NCBI GenBank assembly: GCA_003260075.1
Contig: QLIY01000738.1
Location: 18,436-82,435, forward strand
Reading direction: 5' to 3'
Length of the DNA stretch: 64,000 bases
From: Phallusia mammillata
Taxonomy: Eukaryota > Chordata > Ascidiacea > Phlebobranchia > Ascidiidae
Shown here one piece after another: positions 1-14,500 of this stretch. How positions within the stretch are numbered: the stretch's first letter is position 1; each line of letters opens with the position of its first letter. The notes under the pieces were generated by a model. The model saw only the letters and a program-made list of their open reading frames with translations, was not told the DNA's origin and did not search any database. The position numbers and the translations under genes are program-made.

Positions 1-1287
1 TGCATCCAGATGATCCTCAGGACTTGTTTGATCCTTTCCTTCCTCCTCACCACTCTCCTCATCTGAGTCGGATGACACTGGTGGATTTGTAAGTTGAAGA
101 TCGTACTTGTCTTCTTTACCCATTCTGTAGCATAGGAAAAGTTTTTTCAGATAAGCTGCAGACAGTACACCTATAAGGTCTCTTCAATGCAGCTGATGAC
201 AAGACATTGGACGTATGGGCTTATGTACTGTCTGTAGCTTAGCATGTTTTGGCTCGATGCTTTGATTTTGATATAGTGACACTGAACCGACATCACTTTG
301 GTTCTGATTTGGTGATGCATGGCATACACAGTATAGACAAGTGTAGCCACAGCCTATACCACCTCATATGGCCAATATCTTGATCCATATTTCTGTAGTT
401 TTTTTGCAAGTTTTGTTTGTAAGACTTGGTAGATTACAACAGAATTTGAACCTATAAACTCAAGGTTTATTATTGTAAAGCAGTTGAGTTAAAGGCCCAA
501 ATTTTAAACCTATGCAGTAATTCAGCATGACATGTTTGCTTAGGAGTTTGAAGATCAAAAAACTTTGGGAAACACTGTTTCGCGTAAAGGTTACTAAAGG
601 TCACCTGTAAGAGTTTGTGGCCCCCGAGTTCCATCTAACTCTCACCCAGCCATCAACCTCGACTTCTCCTATTACTGTCCCCTCCATGCTTCCGCCCCCC
701 CCCCAAATTTTAAACCTATGCAGTAATTCAGCATGACATGTTTGCTTAGGAGGTTGAAGAAACTTTGGGAAACACTGTTTCGCGTAAAAGTTACTAAAGG
801 TCACCTGTAGGAGTTTGTGGCCCCCGAGTTCCATCTAACTCTCACCCAGCCATCGACCTCAACTTCCCCTATTACTGTCCCCTCCATGCTTCCATCCTGA
901 TCTTGCCATTTCCAATCGCGACCTCGAATAACCTTTGTGCCCAGTTTCATCATAGAAGTCAGTTCTGGACCACTATACACATGTCTTATATGAAATAAGC
1001 CATTGCAGCCAGGCATAATGTATAACCAAGTATTGCTCATCCAGCAGTTTTATTACTTATTTTACATGCCATATGTTTACCAAACGACAAGCGTTGTTTG
1101 TGAGAAAAACTTTCAAAAATTGACATTTAGAAGAGGCTAACCAAACAAACTTATTTTTTTAACTAAAACAAATGACAATTAATAATTTAAACTCACTATG
1201 TTATTGATTTTTCACGCTTTTTAACCTGTCTGGGGGACACATCAATGATTGGAGGACAGTTCTCCACTTTTGCAGCGACAGGAGGTT
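1..1287 (-). other. HERC2: HERC2 MIB/HERC2 domain exons
   Basis: Exon 35 (972-805) reads [18 protein letters not shown], then [24 protein letters not shown] and NSGATNSYR. This is the MIB/HERC2 fold, also found in Mind bomb ligases, and is nearly collinear with vertebrate HERC2. It splices in phase 2 to exon 36 (124-1), which reads [11 protein letters not shown] and then an acidic serine-rich linker. The junction between exon 34 (ending at 1226, phase 0) and exon 35 (starting at 972, needing phase 1) does not agree, so a very small exon or a base error probably lies in 973-1225. A second, truncated copy of exon 35 lies at 605-694. Confidence 0.88.
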
Positions 1288-4200
1288 CTGTGCAAACAAG
1301 AAACAATTTTGTTATACCAAAAATCATATGCTTACAAAGCAAGAACTATATTACCATTGCAAATACATTGTAAACTTGTTAATATATATAATTTGATTTA
1401 CAGATTTGATAAGGGGTCCCCCCCCCCATGATTGGAGGACAGTTCTCCACTTTTGCAGCGACAGGAGGTTCTGTGAAAACAAATAGAAACAGATTTTTAT
1501 GCCCAAAATCATATTTTTATATAGCAAGAACCATATTACCATTGCAAAAACATTGTAAACTTGTTAATATATATAATTTCATTTACAGATTTGATAAGGG
1601 GTTTCATGCAGTGGTGTGATTCAGCCGGTTCGCACTGGTTCTATAGAACCGCCCCCCCCCCAGCATTACTGGTTACTGTCAATGAACTTTTTGTAACAAA
1701 ACTGACTGACAAAAAAATTTGAATCCCACCACTGGTTACATGTCTAAATGTGCCCCCCCCCCTACTGTCAATGGACTTTTTGTAACAGAACCGGCTAAAA
1801 AATACGACTTTTGTGATAGAACTGGCTGACAAAAACATTTGAATCCCACCACTGGTTACATGTCTAAATGTTTAATAAAGAATATGGTTTGAACAGATTT
1901 GGTGAGGCATGGCTTTTTAGCCCCTAAGACCCAACAAACTAAAGTACTTAATCTGGCCACACTAGCCTTCACAGGCAATCTCTTGTCACTAGATGCAATA
2001 ATACGACCTTATAGGTCAAAATAGTCCTGGAATGTTGTTTAAAGTAGGGATGGTTTACCGTAAAACCGACTTTCTTGTGATTCAATCAGTTCCCTCATTT
2101 TGTTGATAAATTCGTGCAACAAATATGGACACCCAGATTGTAAGACTTGGTTCAGTTGAAATGTACTTTCAGTTTGTTGAATCAAAATGTTGAAAAGCAT
2201 TGCTAGAAACCTAAAAAGATAATTAAATTGTTACTATTTTAATACCAAAAAAATATAATTGAGTGTGTAACCTATGAAAAACTTAATAAAAATAGATTAA
2301 TGAATAAATATACATAAATAACTCCTGGTCAATCTCGCAATTCCTTACTATGAAGTTGACATACTATGCAAGCAACGGTGCTTGTGATTTGACCTTCGAC
2401 AGGTTTTCCGCTGAGCCTGTGTTGCTCAGATGGTAGAACCTGAGTCCCGTAAAGGCTCGAGTCATGGGTTCGAATCCCACTGCTGGCTAGTTTGTTCGAC
2501 CCTGTTAATGACTGATTTGGTATTATGCAATCAATAGGCCAGACATGCAACGAAAAATATTGCCATCATTAGTGCAGTAATTAATGATTTGATTAGCTAT
2601 TGAAATGCTTTTAACATCAAGGAAACACAGTTAAAAGATGCAAAAAAACACAAAAATTTATTAAAAAAAACTCATTTATCCATCTTACCTGCTTTGTATC
2701 AACATGCTGTCTTTATTGAACACCAGAAAATTACTGGATAACTTGAGCTCACAATTTTCACCAGATTGGATCACAACTGTTGCTTCGGGATAAGTGTGAC
2801 ATTTCCACACTAGGTGGCGTAGGTACTGTGTTGCAAACTCGATAATTTTTGAGTGAAGCAAATTCATCATGAGATTTCCCACTAAACCATATGATGATGG
2901 TGGTTTAGCTTTACTGTGGGTTGTTGTGTTGTCAGATGATTGGATCTTATTTTCAGGGTCGCCAAAAACTGAAACCTGGTTTAAACAGAAAAAATATATT
3001 GAACTAAGATAAGAGAGTATGCGAAAAAGCAATCAATTGTTGGTTTATCATAACTTTTTACAATCAAAAAGAGTAAAAATTGGGTTTTAATCCTGCTTCT
3101 GTTACATCTATGTATTTTCTAGAATTGAACCTGTGATGTGAATTTTGGTATACCACTTTGTAGGTATGAGACTAAACTGCAAATGTTCTGTTTGGTGGAC
3201 CACTAAGCATCTCACGTTACTGCTCAGCCGAGCACGCTTAGTGCATTAACAAGGTCCTCTACATCACCCATTAAGCTGTACAGGCCCCAGAGGTAAGCGT
3301 TTTTTTCACTATCTAACACACTTAAAAAACAGTTGTTTTTGTTGAATACCCTTTTGAACACTGGTTTTGCATGTTAGCAGGGCATGAATATGCAAATTTA
3401 ATGCTCGGGTCAGTTTGTGTAACTGCTCGGCCAAGCACCAAGCATAAAAAACAGCGATGGTCAGTATCGAGTACTCGGGTTCTGACTCAGTTTGGCCAAT
3501 GCCTAACAATTTGTGCAGGTTTGGCAAACTATACTGTATGTGTGTGTTAAATTCCTATTGGTCTAATTCCTATTGGTCTGGCATGAACAAATTACATTTC
3601 AGGAAAATACAAGTGAGTAAGTTTCTTCTTTACACAGCAATTCATAGTTGATAAGTCATTGTGGCAAATTCTACATACATTAGGTAGAGGTTGCGTCCAT
3701 CCATAAAACAGAGTGTGTTGCATGGGAAGTAATATTTCTTTCTGCAACAAATCCAGAAGTTCCAAGTTTGATCGATAATGTTGTACGATTTCTATGTTCT
3801 GTGACAAAATCTCCTCTCGAATGTTGTTTAGCTTCAAAGACGAGTTGCCTGTGAATAAAAACAAATATTAACTTCATTATACAAAAAAGTTTAAAATAAT
3901 ATTTTATGTAGAAATGTAAGCAACAAAACTGTTTTAATATTAATGCAAGAAAGTTACTTAGAAAGATTTTTACACAAAACAAAAGCAAAGTTGAATTTGA
4001 GATAAACATTAAGACGTAAAATATACTAGAACAGTTTTTAAATATAAAAATGTAAAAGTACATGAAAAGACTAAAATTATATCCACACACCTTTTTTTCA
4101 GAATAACATTTGCATTTTTTTTTCTATTTTACAAGAAACAACAGTAGTGTTTAATAAGACACCACAGTTCGCAAATAAAATCACATTTCTACCTTCTTTT

Positions 4201-7200
4201 AATGCAAATTCCTCTATTTCAAGTGATATGGTTTTACACAGACTATTTGTGCCTTGCATTCTTTGCTTTAAAGCTTCCATTAGCTGCTTATCTTTTATCA
4301 CATGATACAGCATTGTCCATTGAGAGCTCTGCAACCATGTAACAACTGATGAAAACGACTGTTAACACATATGTAGTTGGATCTATAATTGTCAAGCGTT
4401 TGTAAAATGTAACCAGGCATTGAAATAGGCTATTGCTGCCAGGCATAATGTATAACCAAGTATTGCTCATCCCGCAGTTTTTTTTTGTAAACAATCGACG
4501 TTTCGAAGTCCTATACAAGATGCCTTCATCAGGATAATGACATATCTTGCAGGACAAAGGCATTGAAAATTTGCATTACGTGTTAAATTGGGTTGCATTT
4601 GTTTGGTAGGTTTTTATTGGTAAAGAGAAAAATATTGTAGCTGCAGATGAGATGTAGCCCCCCCCCCCCCCCCCCCCGCCAGGCATAATGTATAACCAAG
4701 TATTGCTCATCCCGCAGTTTTTTTTGTAAACAATCGACGTTTCGAAGTCCTATATAAGGTGCCTTCATCAGGATAATGACATATCTTGCAGGACAAAGGC
4801 ACTGAAAGTTTGCATTACATGTCAAATTAGGTTCTTAATATTGTAGCTATATTGTAGTTGCAGATGAGATGTAGGAAGAAAATCATTGACATCACAGCCC
4901 AATGTTTTGTCTGTTTGATGCCTGTCAGTGTCTTAACCGGATGGCTCATGTACTTTTTCTGTATTGTTTATTAATTTTTGATGACAAGTAACATTTCACA
5001 AAACAAATATGAAAAGTTCACCAACCTGATCCATTTGCTTATCAGATAAAGGCCCGATCTCCTCTTGGTCTTTTGTTTCATCGCTTTCGAACTTGCTTGC
5101 AACCTTTCCAATGCAATCATCCAACACTCTGGTAACCACGGCAACCACATCAGGACTATCATTACAATCAATGACATCACTTGACTCAATTGTTGTGTCA
5201 CAATCGAGGCTAGTTGAACTGCTAGCTGAGGTGTTGTTCGCAATGAGGAGACCGGATAATTTCATCTTATCAACAGCTTTCCTCCATCTGTTTTTGGGAT
5301 TTAACATTTTCTGTTTGTTCAGCGCGAAGATGGGATTAGTTGTTGCAACTGAAACTTCGAAAAGAAGAAACCGAAGACGTTCTTTGATCATCGAACACAT
5401 CTCTTTGAAAGGCCTGAGATTAAAATAGTGTTTAAATGTACAACACCAAAAGAACAACACCAAAAATTCTGGTCTCAAATTTTGTTGACCACGACAGTAA
5501 GGAGGCCTAAATGATGATTAGAATTTGTTATCCACTGGCTTTTAAACAACTACAGAATCTCCCATCTGTAAAACCTACTTTTTTGTCTTTTGATGAGCAT
5601 GAATCACTTTATGTTTGAAACTGTGGACCATCCTGAAAATCTGCGCAATATTATTAGGAACTTTTCCATCAGGGTTGTGTTCAACGAAGGTCATTGCGGC
5701 GATGGCAAGGTCATGGTGTTTCAACAAACATGACAAGTAATGTTGACCAGTCTGAAAATTAAAACTTTTAATTAAACTCCAGAAAAAATTAATAAAAACA
5801 AGTCAAAAATTATCTCCAATTTATTTTTCAATTAGAATGCAACTTTTTTTTTAAATAAATATTGTTTAAGTTAGAATAACAATTATTGTTTTGGTGTTTC
5901 AACAGGCATGAAAGGTAATGACTGTCAGTCTGATAATTAAAACTTCACAATTAGATCTCACAAAAAAAGACAAAAATAAAAGTATCTCAATTTTTTTCCA
6001 ATCTGAACGCAATTATTTTATTGAGATATAAACATAAATTTAATGTTTTTAAAATTTATTTTTGTTTTACCTTTTCTACTGGATGGTCAATTCCATAAAC
6101 ACTTGGAAGCAAGAGTGAATTTTCCGAGTTAAATTTTTTCATAATATTTAAGAAAATGCTGGCGTTGGAAGAGGAAGAAGGGTCAATTCCTTTGCAACCA
6201 CTCGCTACTTTGCTTAAAAACTCCTCGATTTCAGGGTTTGAAGAAATTGTTGCTTGAAGATTTTGAATTTGTTGAGAAAGGGATCCAACTAAAATTCATG
6301 AAATATTTTTTATAATGGAAAAATCTATACTGATGCACACTCCAGGCAAAATAAAACTTACTGACAGATATTGCTTACAAAAAAGCTCTTAAAAAGTTGA
6401 TGTCACTTCAATAGAAAAAATGCTTTTGGTAAACATATATGCACAGGTTAGTATTGAAAATGTATTGATAAATTTTTTTGTGTAGCAATAATCAATAAAT
6501 ATTCAAACAATTTTGCTCTAGCTTCCATCAAAAAACATACATTAATAATAATTACCTTCTAATTCTTTAAGAGCTGCCGCATCCATCAAATTGGATCTTT
6601 GTAATCCATTCTTAAACAACTTCATATTAGACCAAACTTCATTGGTTTTGAGTGAAAGTTCAGTCTGGTGGTAAAAAGGTAAATAACTAAAAGTCAACTT
6701 ACCCATTTATAACCCAGTTCAAACAGTTCAAACAAGTTTATAAGTTTACAATAGAAAGAAAACAATATTTTTTTAAATCTTACATTATTTGCTGAAGCAC
6801 AGGATGAAACCAGCAATGCAATACAATGCTGTGTGTGGTAGAAAATTGAAGGAGACGAAACAGTTTGGGAAGTGCTCAATTTCTTGTCTTTAGAATAAAT
6901 TCCAACCAATTCCGCAGCACTACCTGTGTGAATGTTAACAAACGATTGTTCACCTAATATTAAATATCTCATGAAACAGTAAGATCATAATCACACTTTA
7001 ATTAATTGTGAACACAGTATAGTCCAATGATGAAAATAACAGCGCAAAGAATGCATGTAGTCAATATCAGGTAATTCATTTTTGTTTATATTGAAGATTT
7101 TCCTTTCTAAGATTTAAAATCAACTGTGATTAATAATTTGTAAAGTCTGATATTTAATATTTTTTACTGACCTCCACTGGTTGACGATTGATCGTAGACT

Positions 7201-8459
7201 AGGTTGCCGATGACAACCCAACCAATGTGATTCTCAAGCTCTTGTAAGGAAATAGTTGGTAGATCAAGTGACGTTTCTAAAAACCGCAAAACATTTGCTT
7301 ACTAACACATTTATTCAAATTTGGAACACTATACAAAGATTTGTTTCTGATTTTAATAAGTGCATACAAATGGGCATGAATTACTGATAATTGCATAGGC
7401 ATTTGCCGAAATGACTAAACTACAAAGCATGGCCGTTCTTTTGTCTGTTAGGGCAGACATATTCCTTATTAGACTTGTTTAAATTCATTTATTAGTAGCT
7501 ATAAACACACTTTAAAAAAGGTATATAGGAGGTGGTTTAATAGCTAGTTATTTGTCCCATTTTTATTTTCATCTTTTCTTTACCTGTGTTCTTAGCCATC
7601 GTAAACGCAGTAACTCCAGGCCATGAAAGATCAGATGTAACATAACGTGAAACGTTGGTATTAAGTTGGTTGATTTTATCCAAACTTTCAAACAATTTCC
7701 TTAAATCCAAAACTACTGAAGTTTCCTTCACAATCTTGTGGAACATTTTGTTGCATTGAAGTAACAGAAGAGATAAAACCTGAACAAAAATGGCATGTTG
7801 TTTTACATCAGATTCGGCCACAATGGTTTAACTGTTACATTGTCAGTTATTATTCCAATTTCTATGACAGAGATTTTTTTTTTAAATACAAAACCAAGAC
7901 AATTATAAATAAATTTGGTTAATCCTATTACCAAGTTTCCAAGCTTTTTAAGCCATTAACTGGATTACACAATAAACTGGACAATTTTCTTAATATTTGG
8001 CTTTGAGAGTTTTGGATTAACAATCCTAATGCAATTAGATGAATTGTGCATTTAATCAGATTTTTAAAAATGCATTTTTTCTGTGTACACTCACAAATCC
8101 AGGTAAAATTGCTCCAGTGATGTCAGATTCTAGAACTTTCATGACTTCGATGTGGGTGACAGTGTTGCCAGTGACGCCTGTCATTGTGTCACTCGCCAGT
8201 GTCATGACAGCGATGGCATGTCGGCAGACAAGTGTCATGTAGCGCACAATAATTTTATTGCAAGCCTAAAAGGTACAAGCATGTCAAAAAATAAACAACA
8301 CTATTGAATATAACATTTAAGTGTAATTTAAAATTTTATATTTTGGTGAGCTGTGGGTGAACTGCTGGGTTATCCAGGGACAAACTTTGGTAGGATGACC
8401 TTTGGATAAATACCTAACATGTGTGTAAGTCTGAGTTTGAAGCACCCTTTCTTGGCCAA

Positions 8460-8535
<76 letters not shown>

Positions 8536-11500
8536 AAAAAAGCAATAACCCTTTCGGGAAGAGGGACCTATAGTAACTTTGCAGTTTTTTTTTCAAACTT
8601 GTATGTACCCAATTCTGCATTTTCACATATTTGATAAGTCCATGGTTTTCTTTGTTTATTCTTCTGGATGTGTAACTACTGTTCTAGAATTAACTGCTTA
8701 CAGTGCATAATGTTTGGAGCTGTAAAGTCTAACCAGTACAGCTGGTAGATGGCTACAGTAGTCAATACAGTGTATGTCTTGTCATCAGCTGCATTGATGT
8801 GACTTTATACGTCAAAACAGTGTGCTTAGTTATCAATTATTATCTTAATGCTTTTTATATTTAAAAAGCCAGTTACCATGCTATGTACAGCAATTTGTAA
8901 CATTGTTATCATGTAAACTGTAAAACAATTGAAATTATTCTAGAATACCTGCTTAGTGTTACCAGACAAACATCTTGAGAAGATCAACTTTTGAAATGTT
9001 GTTAAAATTCTTAAGGCAGATTCACTTTGATCTTTCTTGGTGAAATATTGTTTCTTTGTGGATTTTTTTGCTTCTGCCAAAAGTTTTAGCTCAGCAGTTG
9101 TATGACTGCAAAAACACATAAAAAAACAGAAAATAAAACTGTGCCATCGCAAAAAAAACTATAAATATCATGATATTTTGAGAGAATCATGGATTGAATT
9201 GGTAAATTTTTAGTTGCATTTTATTTCTATTTCATCTAAAACTAAAATAACACAAAAGTAACCAAAAAATGCTGTTAGTAGGAGGTATACTATTGTATTT
9301 TCTTACTTTCAGTTTTAAACAATACAATTAATAAATTGTTGTTGTTTTAATATTGTTGAAATGAGGTATAAACCAAAAATACTCATTATCTGGCCACTAA
9401 ATACCAATTCTCTGGTGGTTATATGTCAATTACTGTAACTTCTAGTAAATTGTGTCTTGTTTTTTCATTACTCCAACTTACTCTTGTATACAAGTCATAA
9501 GTTGTTCAATAAGACGGATGAGAGGAACTTTTTCTTCAGTCATAAAATCAGCAGATTCCATCTTTGATTGTTTGTCAGGTTTCGATTTCTTCGTAACCTC
9601 CTGTTCGTTCACATCTTTCTCCTAAAAATCACACGAGTTTTATGAAAGGTCCAACAGAAGGTATAAGTCAGAATGTTGTTACAACACAAACAAAAGATAG
9701 ACAAAAAACAAAGAAATTGTTTAAATGTCAAACAACTGAAAAAAACTTATAAAAGTGTTTTAGGGCAGCTTTGTGAAGTTTTTATTTGGGAATGATACTA
9801 AAAATGTATTGTATTAGTAATGGTGCATTATACTTGCTGCATTTTCTGCTTTTGGTTACAAACTGTACAAAGTTGTCAAATATTATTACCTCCATAACTT
9901 TGCTTGGCAGTTGATCTTCTACAGATGAACGAAGAAATGTTTCCATGTTGTTTTCCAAAAGCAGACTTTTTACCAATAAATCAGTCATAAAGACCTGAAA
10001 AAGCATCTGTTATTTGTATTTTAACAGAAAAAAAAAACTGACCTTTACTAATTATAATTGAATAATTATTCAAAAGGCCCTGGAAAAAAGGGAATATTCT
10101 AATCCCCCCCCCCATAAAGACCTGAAAAAGCATCTGTTATTTGTATTTTAACAGAAAAAAACTGAGAATTTTACAAATTATAATTGAATAATTATTCAAA
10201 AGGCCCTGGAAAAACGGGAATAATCTAATAAAATCAAAATTTTAACCTTTCCACTAGATGTCATGCGGGATGAGGTGAGTAGAAACGAGAGGACGGCAGC
10301 CCGTTCTTCGACAGTCGGTAGAAGTAGTCTCCACCCCACTTGGAGGCAGTGTTGAGCTGATTTCTGTACCAGCTCTGACACTCCTGGTATAAAATGATGG
10401 TTATTGTTTAAACAATATGCAAGTCTTTACAATACGTAGTTTATGAAGCCATTCAATAAGCAATTCCAGTTAAGTTAACAAAGAGTTTTTTTTTTGCTTT
10501 TTTGTATATTGCATATTTTACAAAGGCCAAGTCTATTTGGGCCGTTATTTTCATTATTAAACTTATGAACAGATCCATAGATAGTGTTTCAAAGTTTGTA
10601 CTTGTTTTGAACATGTGTCATTTACTACAGATGCAGTTGAAAAGTATGTGTCCTTGTGTCCTTGCTTTGGCAAGCATGTCTTTTAAATTTAACCTAACTT
10701 CCATTCAATAACAAATACATAAAAAAACAATATTCTTACCAGGTTTACTTGCGAGAAATACAATCTTCGACTTGATATTGGTGATTGACTTAGTTCGTGA
10801 TTCCTCTTGGAATACTGAAGCAATAAAAGTTAATGTAGTAACTGCTGCTGGGCTATTTTTCAAACGAATTTCGAAAACACCCCCCCCCCTTCGACTTGAT
10901 ATTGGTGATTGACTTAGTTCGTGATTCCTCTTGGAATTCTGAAGCAGCAAAAGTTAATGTAGTAACTGCTATAGGGATATTTTCGAACGAATTTCAAAAA
11001 CTGTTTGTTACCGGAACATTGTGTGCCATCAGAAAGCAAGGCACTAAGTTGCAGCTGCAGAAGTTGTATGCAGGATATAACGAAGGACTCTTTGTCTTGT
11101 GTGGATGGCCATAAGTGGTCTGAATTGCTGCAAGCCTAAGTATACACCCCCCCCCCCAGCTGCAGAAGTTGTATGCATGAAATAATGAAGGACTCTTTGT
11201 CTTGTGTGGATGGCCACAAGTGGTCTGAATTGCTGCAAGCCTAAGTATACAATACGATAAACACCAGAATCAAAACCACTAAAAAATGCAGTTTCATGTT
11301 TCCCCCCCCCCAGGTTTCATGTTAATTAGTTTTTAAAAAACTTTCTAGCCAAAGAATGGCAAGGTGGTAGTTTTATGCCTAAACTTAGCCGTCCAACGTT
11401 CAAAAAGCATTTTATTTGATAAGTGAAGATAACATATGCTGTGTATATTTGTTAAGCATGGTAAATAGGTTTCTGAAGTTTATCTCACTTTGAAACCCCC

Positions 11501-14500
11501 AAATTAAGCACTTAAATCCCTTGTAGTTGTTATTTAGTTGTAGAATCTAATTAAAGAGCGCTGGAAATAACTTGAGTTATTAGGATCCAGCAAGTTAAAA
11601 AAAAGTATAAAATTTAAAAAATTGTTTCAAATCAATGGCTTGAAATACTTTTGACCAAACTATTCATATTTGTGACCCTGATCTTAAACTTACTTTGCTT
11701 AGCAAAACTTCCAGGGACTTTACAGCTTTCGTTGAAGTGTCAATTGTAAATTGGAGTTTCTGTGGAATTTGTATTTCACAATCGGTGTCTTTGTAGAGAA
11801 TAAAAAGCAATTTGTACCCAACAGTGAGACCTGAAAAAAGTTTAAAACATTTTGCCATTTGATCACCGAAATATTAGTGCAAGTATTTAGAAAACAAAAC
11901 AGCCATTTAGGTACAACGGCATACTTCTTCTATAGATTCTAGTGGACATCCATATTTGGTACAAAAAATAAACCGAAAATTTGATTTTTGTTTTAATTTT
12001 TTTTTATTATTATTTTTGTAGCACACTAGATGAAATGCGCTGGTTGTAAAAGTGTACTTGAGTATTACTTTACTAGTAAAGAGCATGAGCTTCATAATGA
12101 GGTACCTTTAAACTGCTTTGTCTTGAGATCAATAATACACTGAGTTTCCCAAGGTTTGGGATTTGTCAGTAGGTCGTCAAGGGAATTCCACCAGTGAATC
12201 TGAAAGAGCCCCCCCCCCTTGTAAAAGTGTACTTGAGTATTACTTTACTAGTAAAGAGCATGAGCTACATAACGAGGTACCTTTAAACTGCTTTGTCTTG
12301 AGATCAATAATACATTGAGTTTCCCAAGGTTTTGGATTTGTTAGTAGGTCGTCAAGGGAATTCCACCAGTGAATCTGAAAGAAGTGTTAGAAAAATTTCC
12401 AACAAAATGTTAAAACTGATTGATGCTTATTATCAGCTATTGGTTGCATACACCACCCTTACAAACTGTATTGATTTAGATAACATTTCTTCACCACAGT
12501 AATATTATATTTAATATAATTATAAAGTTTTACTGTGTAAAAAAATGTTGTGTTGACTGTGTATGAAGTTTAAATGCCAGTTTTTAACATAAAAAAGTCC
12601 CAAATAATTGAAATTAGGTGAGCAATGTTCTTTTTAATTGTTCTTCATTTAATGTATTTTAGTCCTACTTAAATTTATTAGATGTGGAAAAATTAAAAAC
12701 AAACCTTTCCATCAGCAGTTACAACTACAATTTGTCCATAAACCGAGCCGACATCAACAACATTATCGATGTCAACAAGTTTTGGAATAAGAATATTGTC
12801 GTCAAATTCATATGACAGTGGATCAGATCGAGGGCTATTCTTTAATCCTTGACAAAAAACACAAAATGAATTCAATAGAGCAGGGGTCGGTAACCATTTT
12901 TGCACTGCGGATCATTTTTGAAAGTGAAATTTAATCGCGGACCGGACAAAAAACTACAACAAATTTGCAATAAAAATGCCTAAATTAGTTTATCATCCCT
13001 GGGACGTGTGGACAAAATGTTTTAAGGCATTTAACCTGAAAAATTATACGGCCCGGTAATGAATTACTTGCAGACCGGTACTGGGCCATGGACCGGCGGT
13101 TGCCAACCACTGCAATAGACCACCAAAATTTTGGAAAACACAACAAACAATTATGACACAATACTAAATATAAAGAAGTAATGTTGTTTTAAATTCACAT
13201 TTATAAGTGGCAAATATATCATTCTAAGTGAAAACATCACTACCAATCACTACCAAAACATCACTACGAGTTATCTCGTAGTTGCCGATCTAACCAGGCT
13301 TGCCAGTACTCGTAGTAGACTTATTTGATTGTAACGCGCTTAAAATGAGCTGGCGCCTTGAACTAACGTCGTGGATGAGTTGTGGCAACACCGAGACACC
13401 CTACACCAGCATGTTACCTACGAGTTAACGTAGCATGGCACACAAAATATTTCTACCTGATTTCAGAACGCCAATAAAACAATTTGAGCACAACATAGGA
13501 ATATCCCTTGGCAGTCAGCGTGTTAAAGCAGCCAGATCAAATCAGGCATTCTATTTACAACCAACATCCAGCAAATACTATACCAAGCACACACATAGCA
13601 AGTTGGAAATGTTGAACTTACCCCAACCATAGAGTTTTCCACTTTCTGATAGAGCAAGTGAAATATACTTGCCACAGTGAACTTTAGTAATCGTCAAATT
13701 CTTCAAAGCCTCCACCAGCATGGGTTTTCTTTTACTTTCTGTGTCTCCAAGTCCCAGTTTGCCGTGGTCTCCGTCGCCCCATGAGAATACCTGCAAAATA
13801 TTAGTAAATTTATTCTGAAGAAAAACAGGGTCTATTCCAATTAATCAGATAGTCTAGTTATATTGTGAGATTGTAAATGGACCCCCTGATTGAGCACAAA
13901 TTTCTTAAAAATATTGCATACAAGAATTAAGCCACCCCCCCCCCTATTAGTAAATTTATTCTGAAGAAAAACAGGGTCTATTCCAATTAATCGCATAATC
14001 TACTAGTTATATTGTGAGATTGTAAAAGGACACCCTGATTGAGCACAAATTTCTTAAAAATATTGTGTACAAGAATTAAGCCAATACATGATTTGGTTGG
14101 CTTTTTAGTCCTGTTCCTGGAAACAAACATAAGTGTCTTAAGCAGGGGTCAGCAACCTTTTTGGTGACGCATGCCAATTTACTTGTTATTTCCATGCGTT
14201 AATGACCTCGCATGCCAACGTTTTTCTAAATAATTGTGGTTCATGCCAGCAGATATCAATAATAAAGAGAAAGCAGAGTGTTTTGTGCGTGTAAGGCTGA
14301 ATTTTAAGACAATGGCATGATAAAAAAGCATAAACAAGCAGTGTAACAGGGTAAATTGTTACTTCATATGAACAGGCAAATCGGTTGGCGTGCCATGAAA
14401 AACCACCTCCAGGGGTTGCCGACTCCTGGTCTTAAGCTTGATACACAAGCCTATACGGCCTATGTCTCACCGCCAGCTGTACTGACAAGACTTTACAAGA

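Noticed and set aside
2409-2481. Possible tRNA genes here and at 62899-62972
   Set aside because: Stems are broken, the anticodon loops are abnormal and both lie in larger matching repeats, so they are SINEs.
8039-8242. Plus-strand frame opposite HERC2 exon 22, and similar ones at 5093 and 14977
   Set aside because: They are antisense shadows of well-supported HERC2 exons.
8317-8634. Open frames rich in glycine or proline across the C73 run
   Set aside because: They are translations of a homopolymer that looks like a recoded gap; same for frames at 27534 and 46199.
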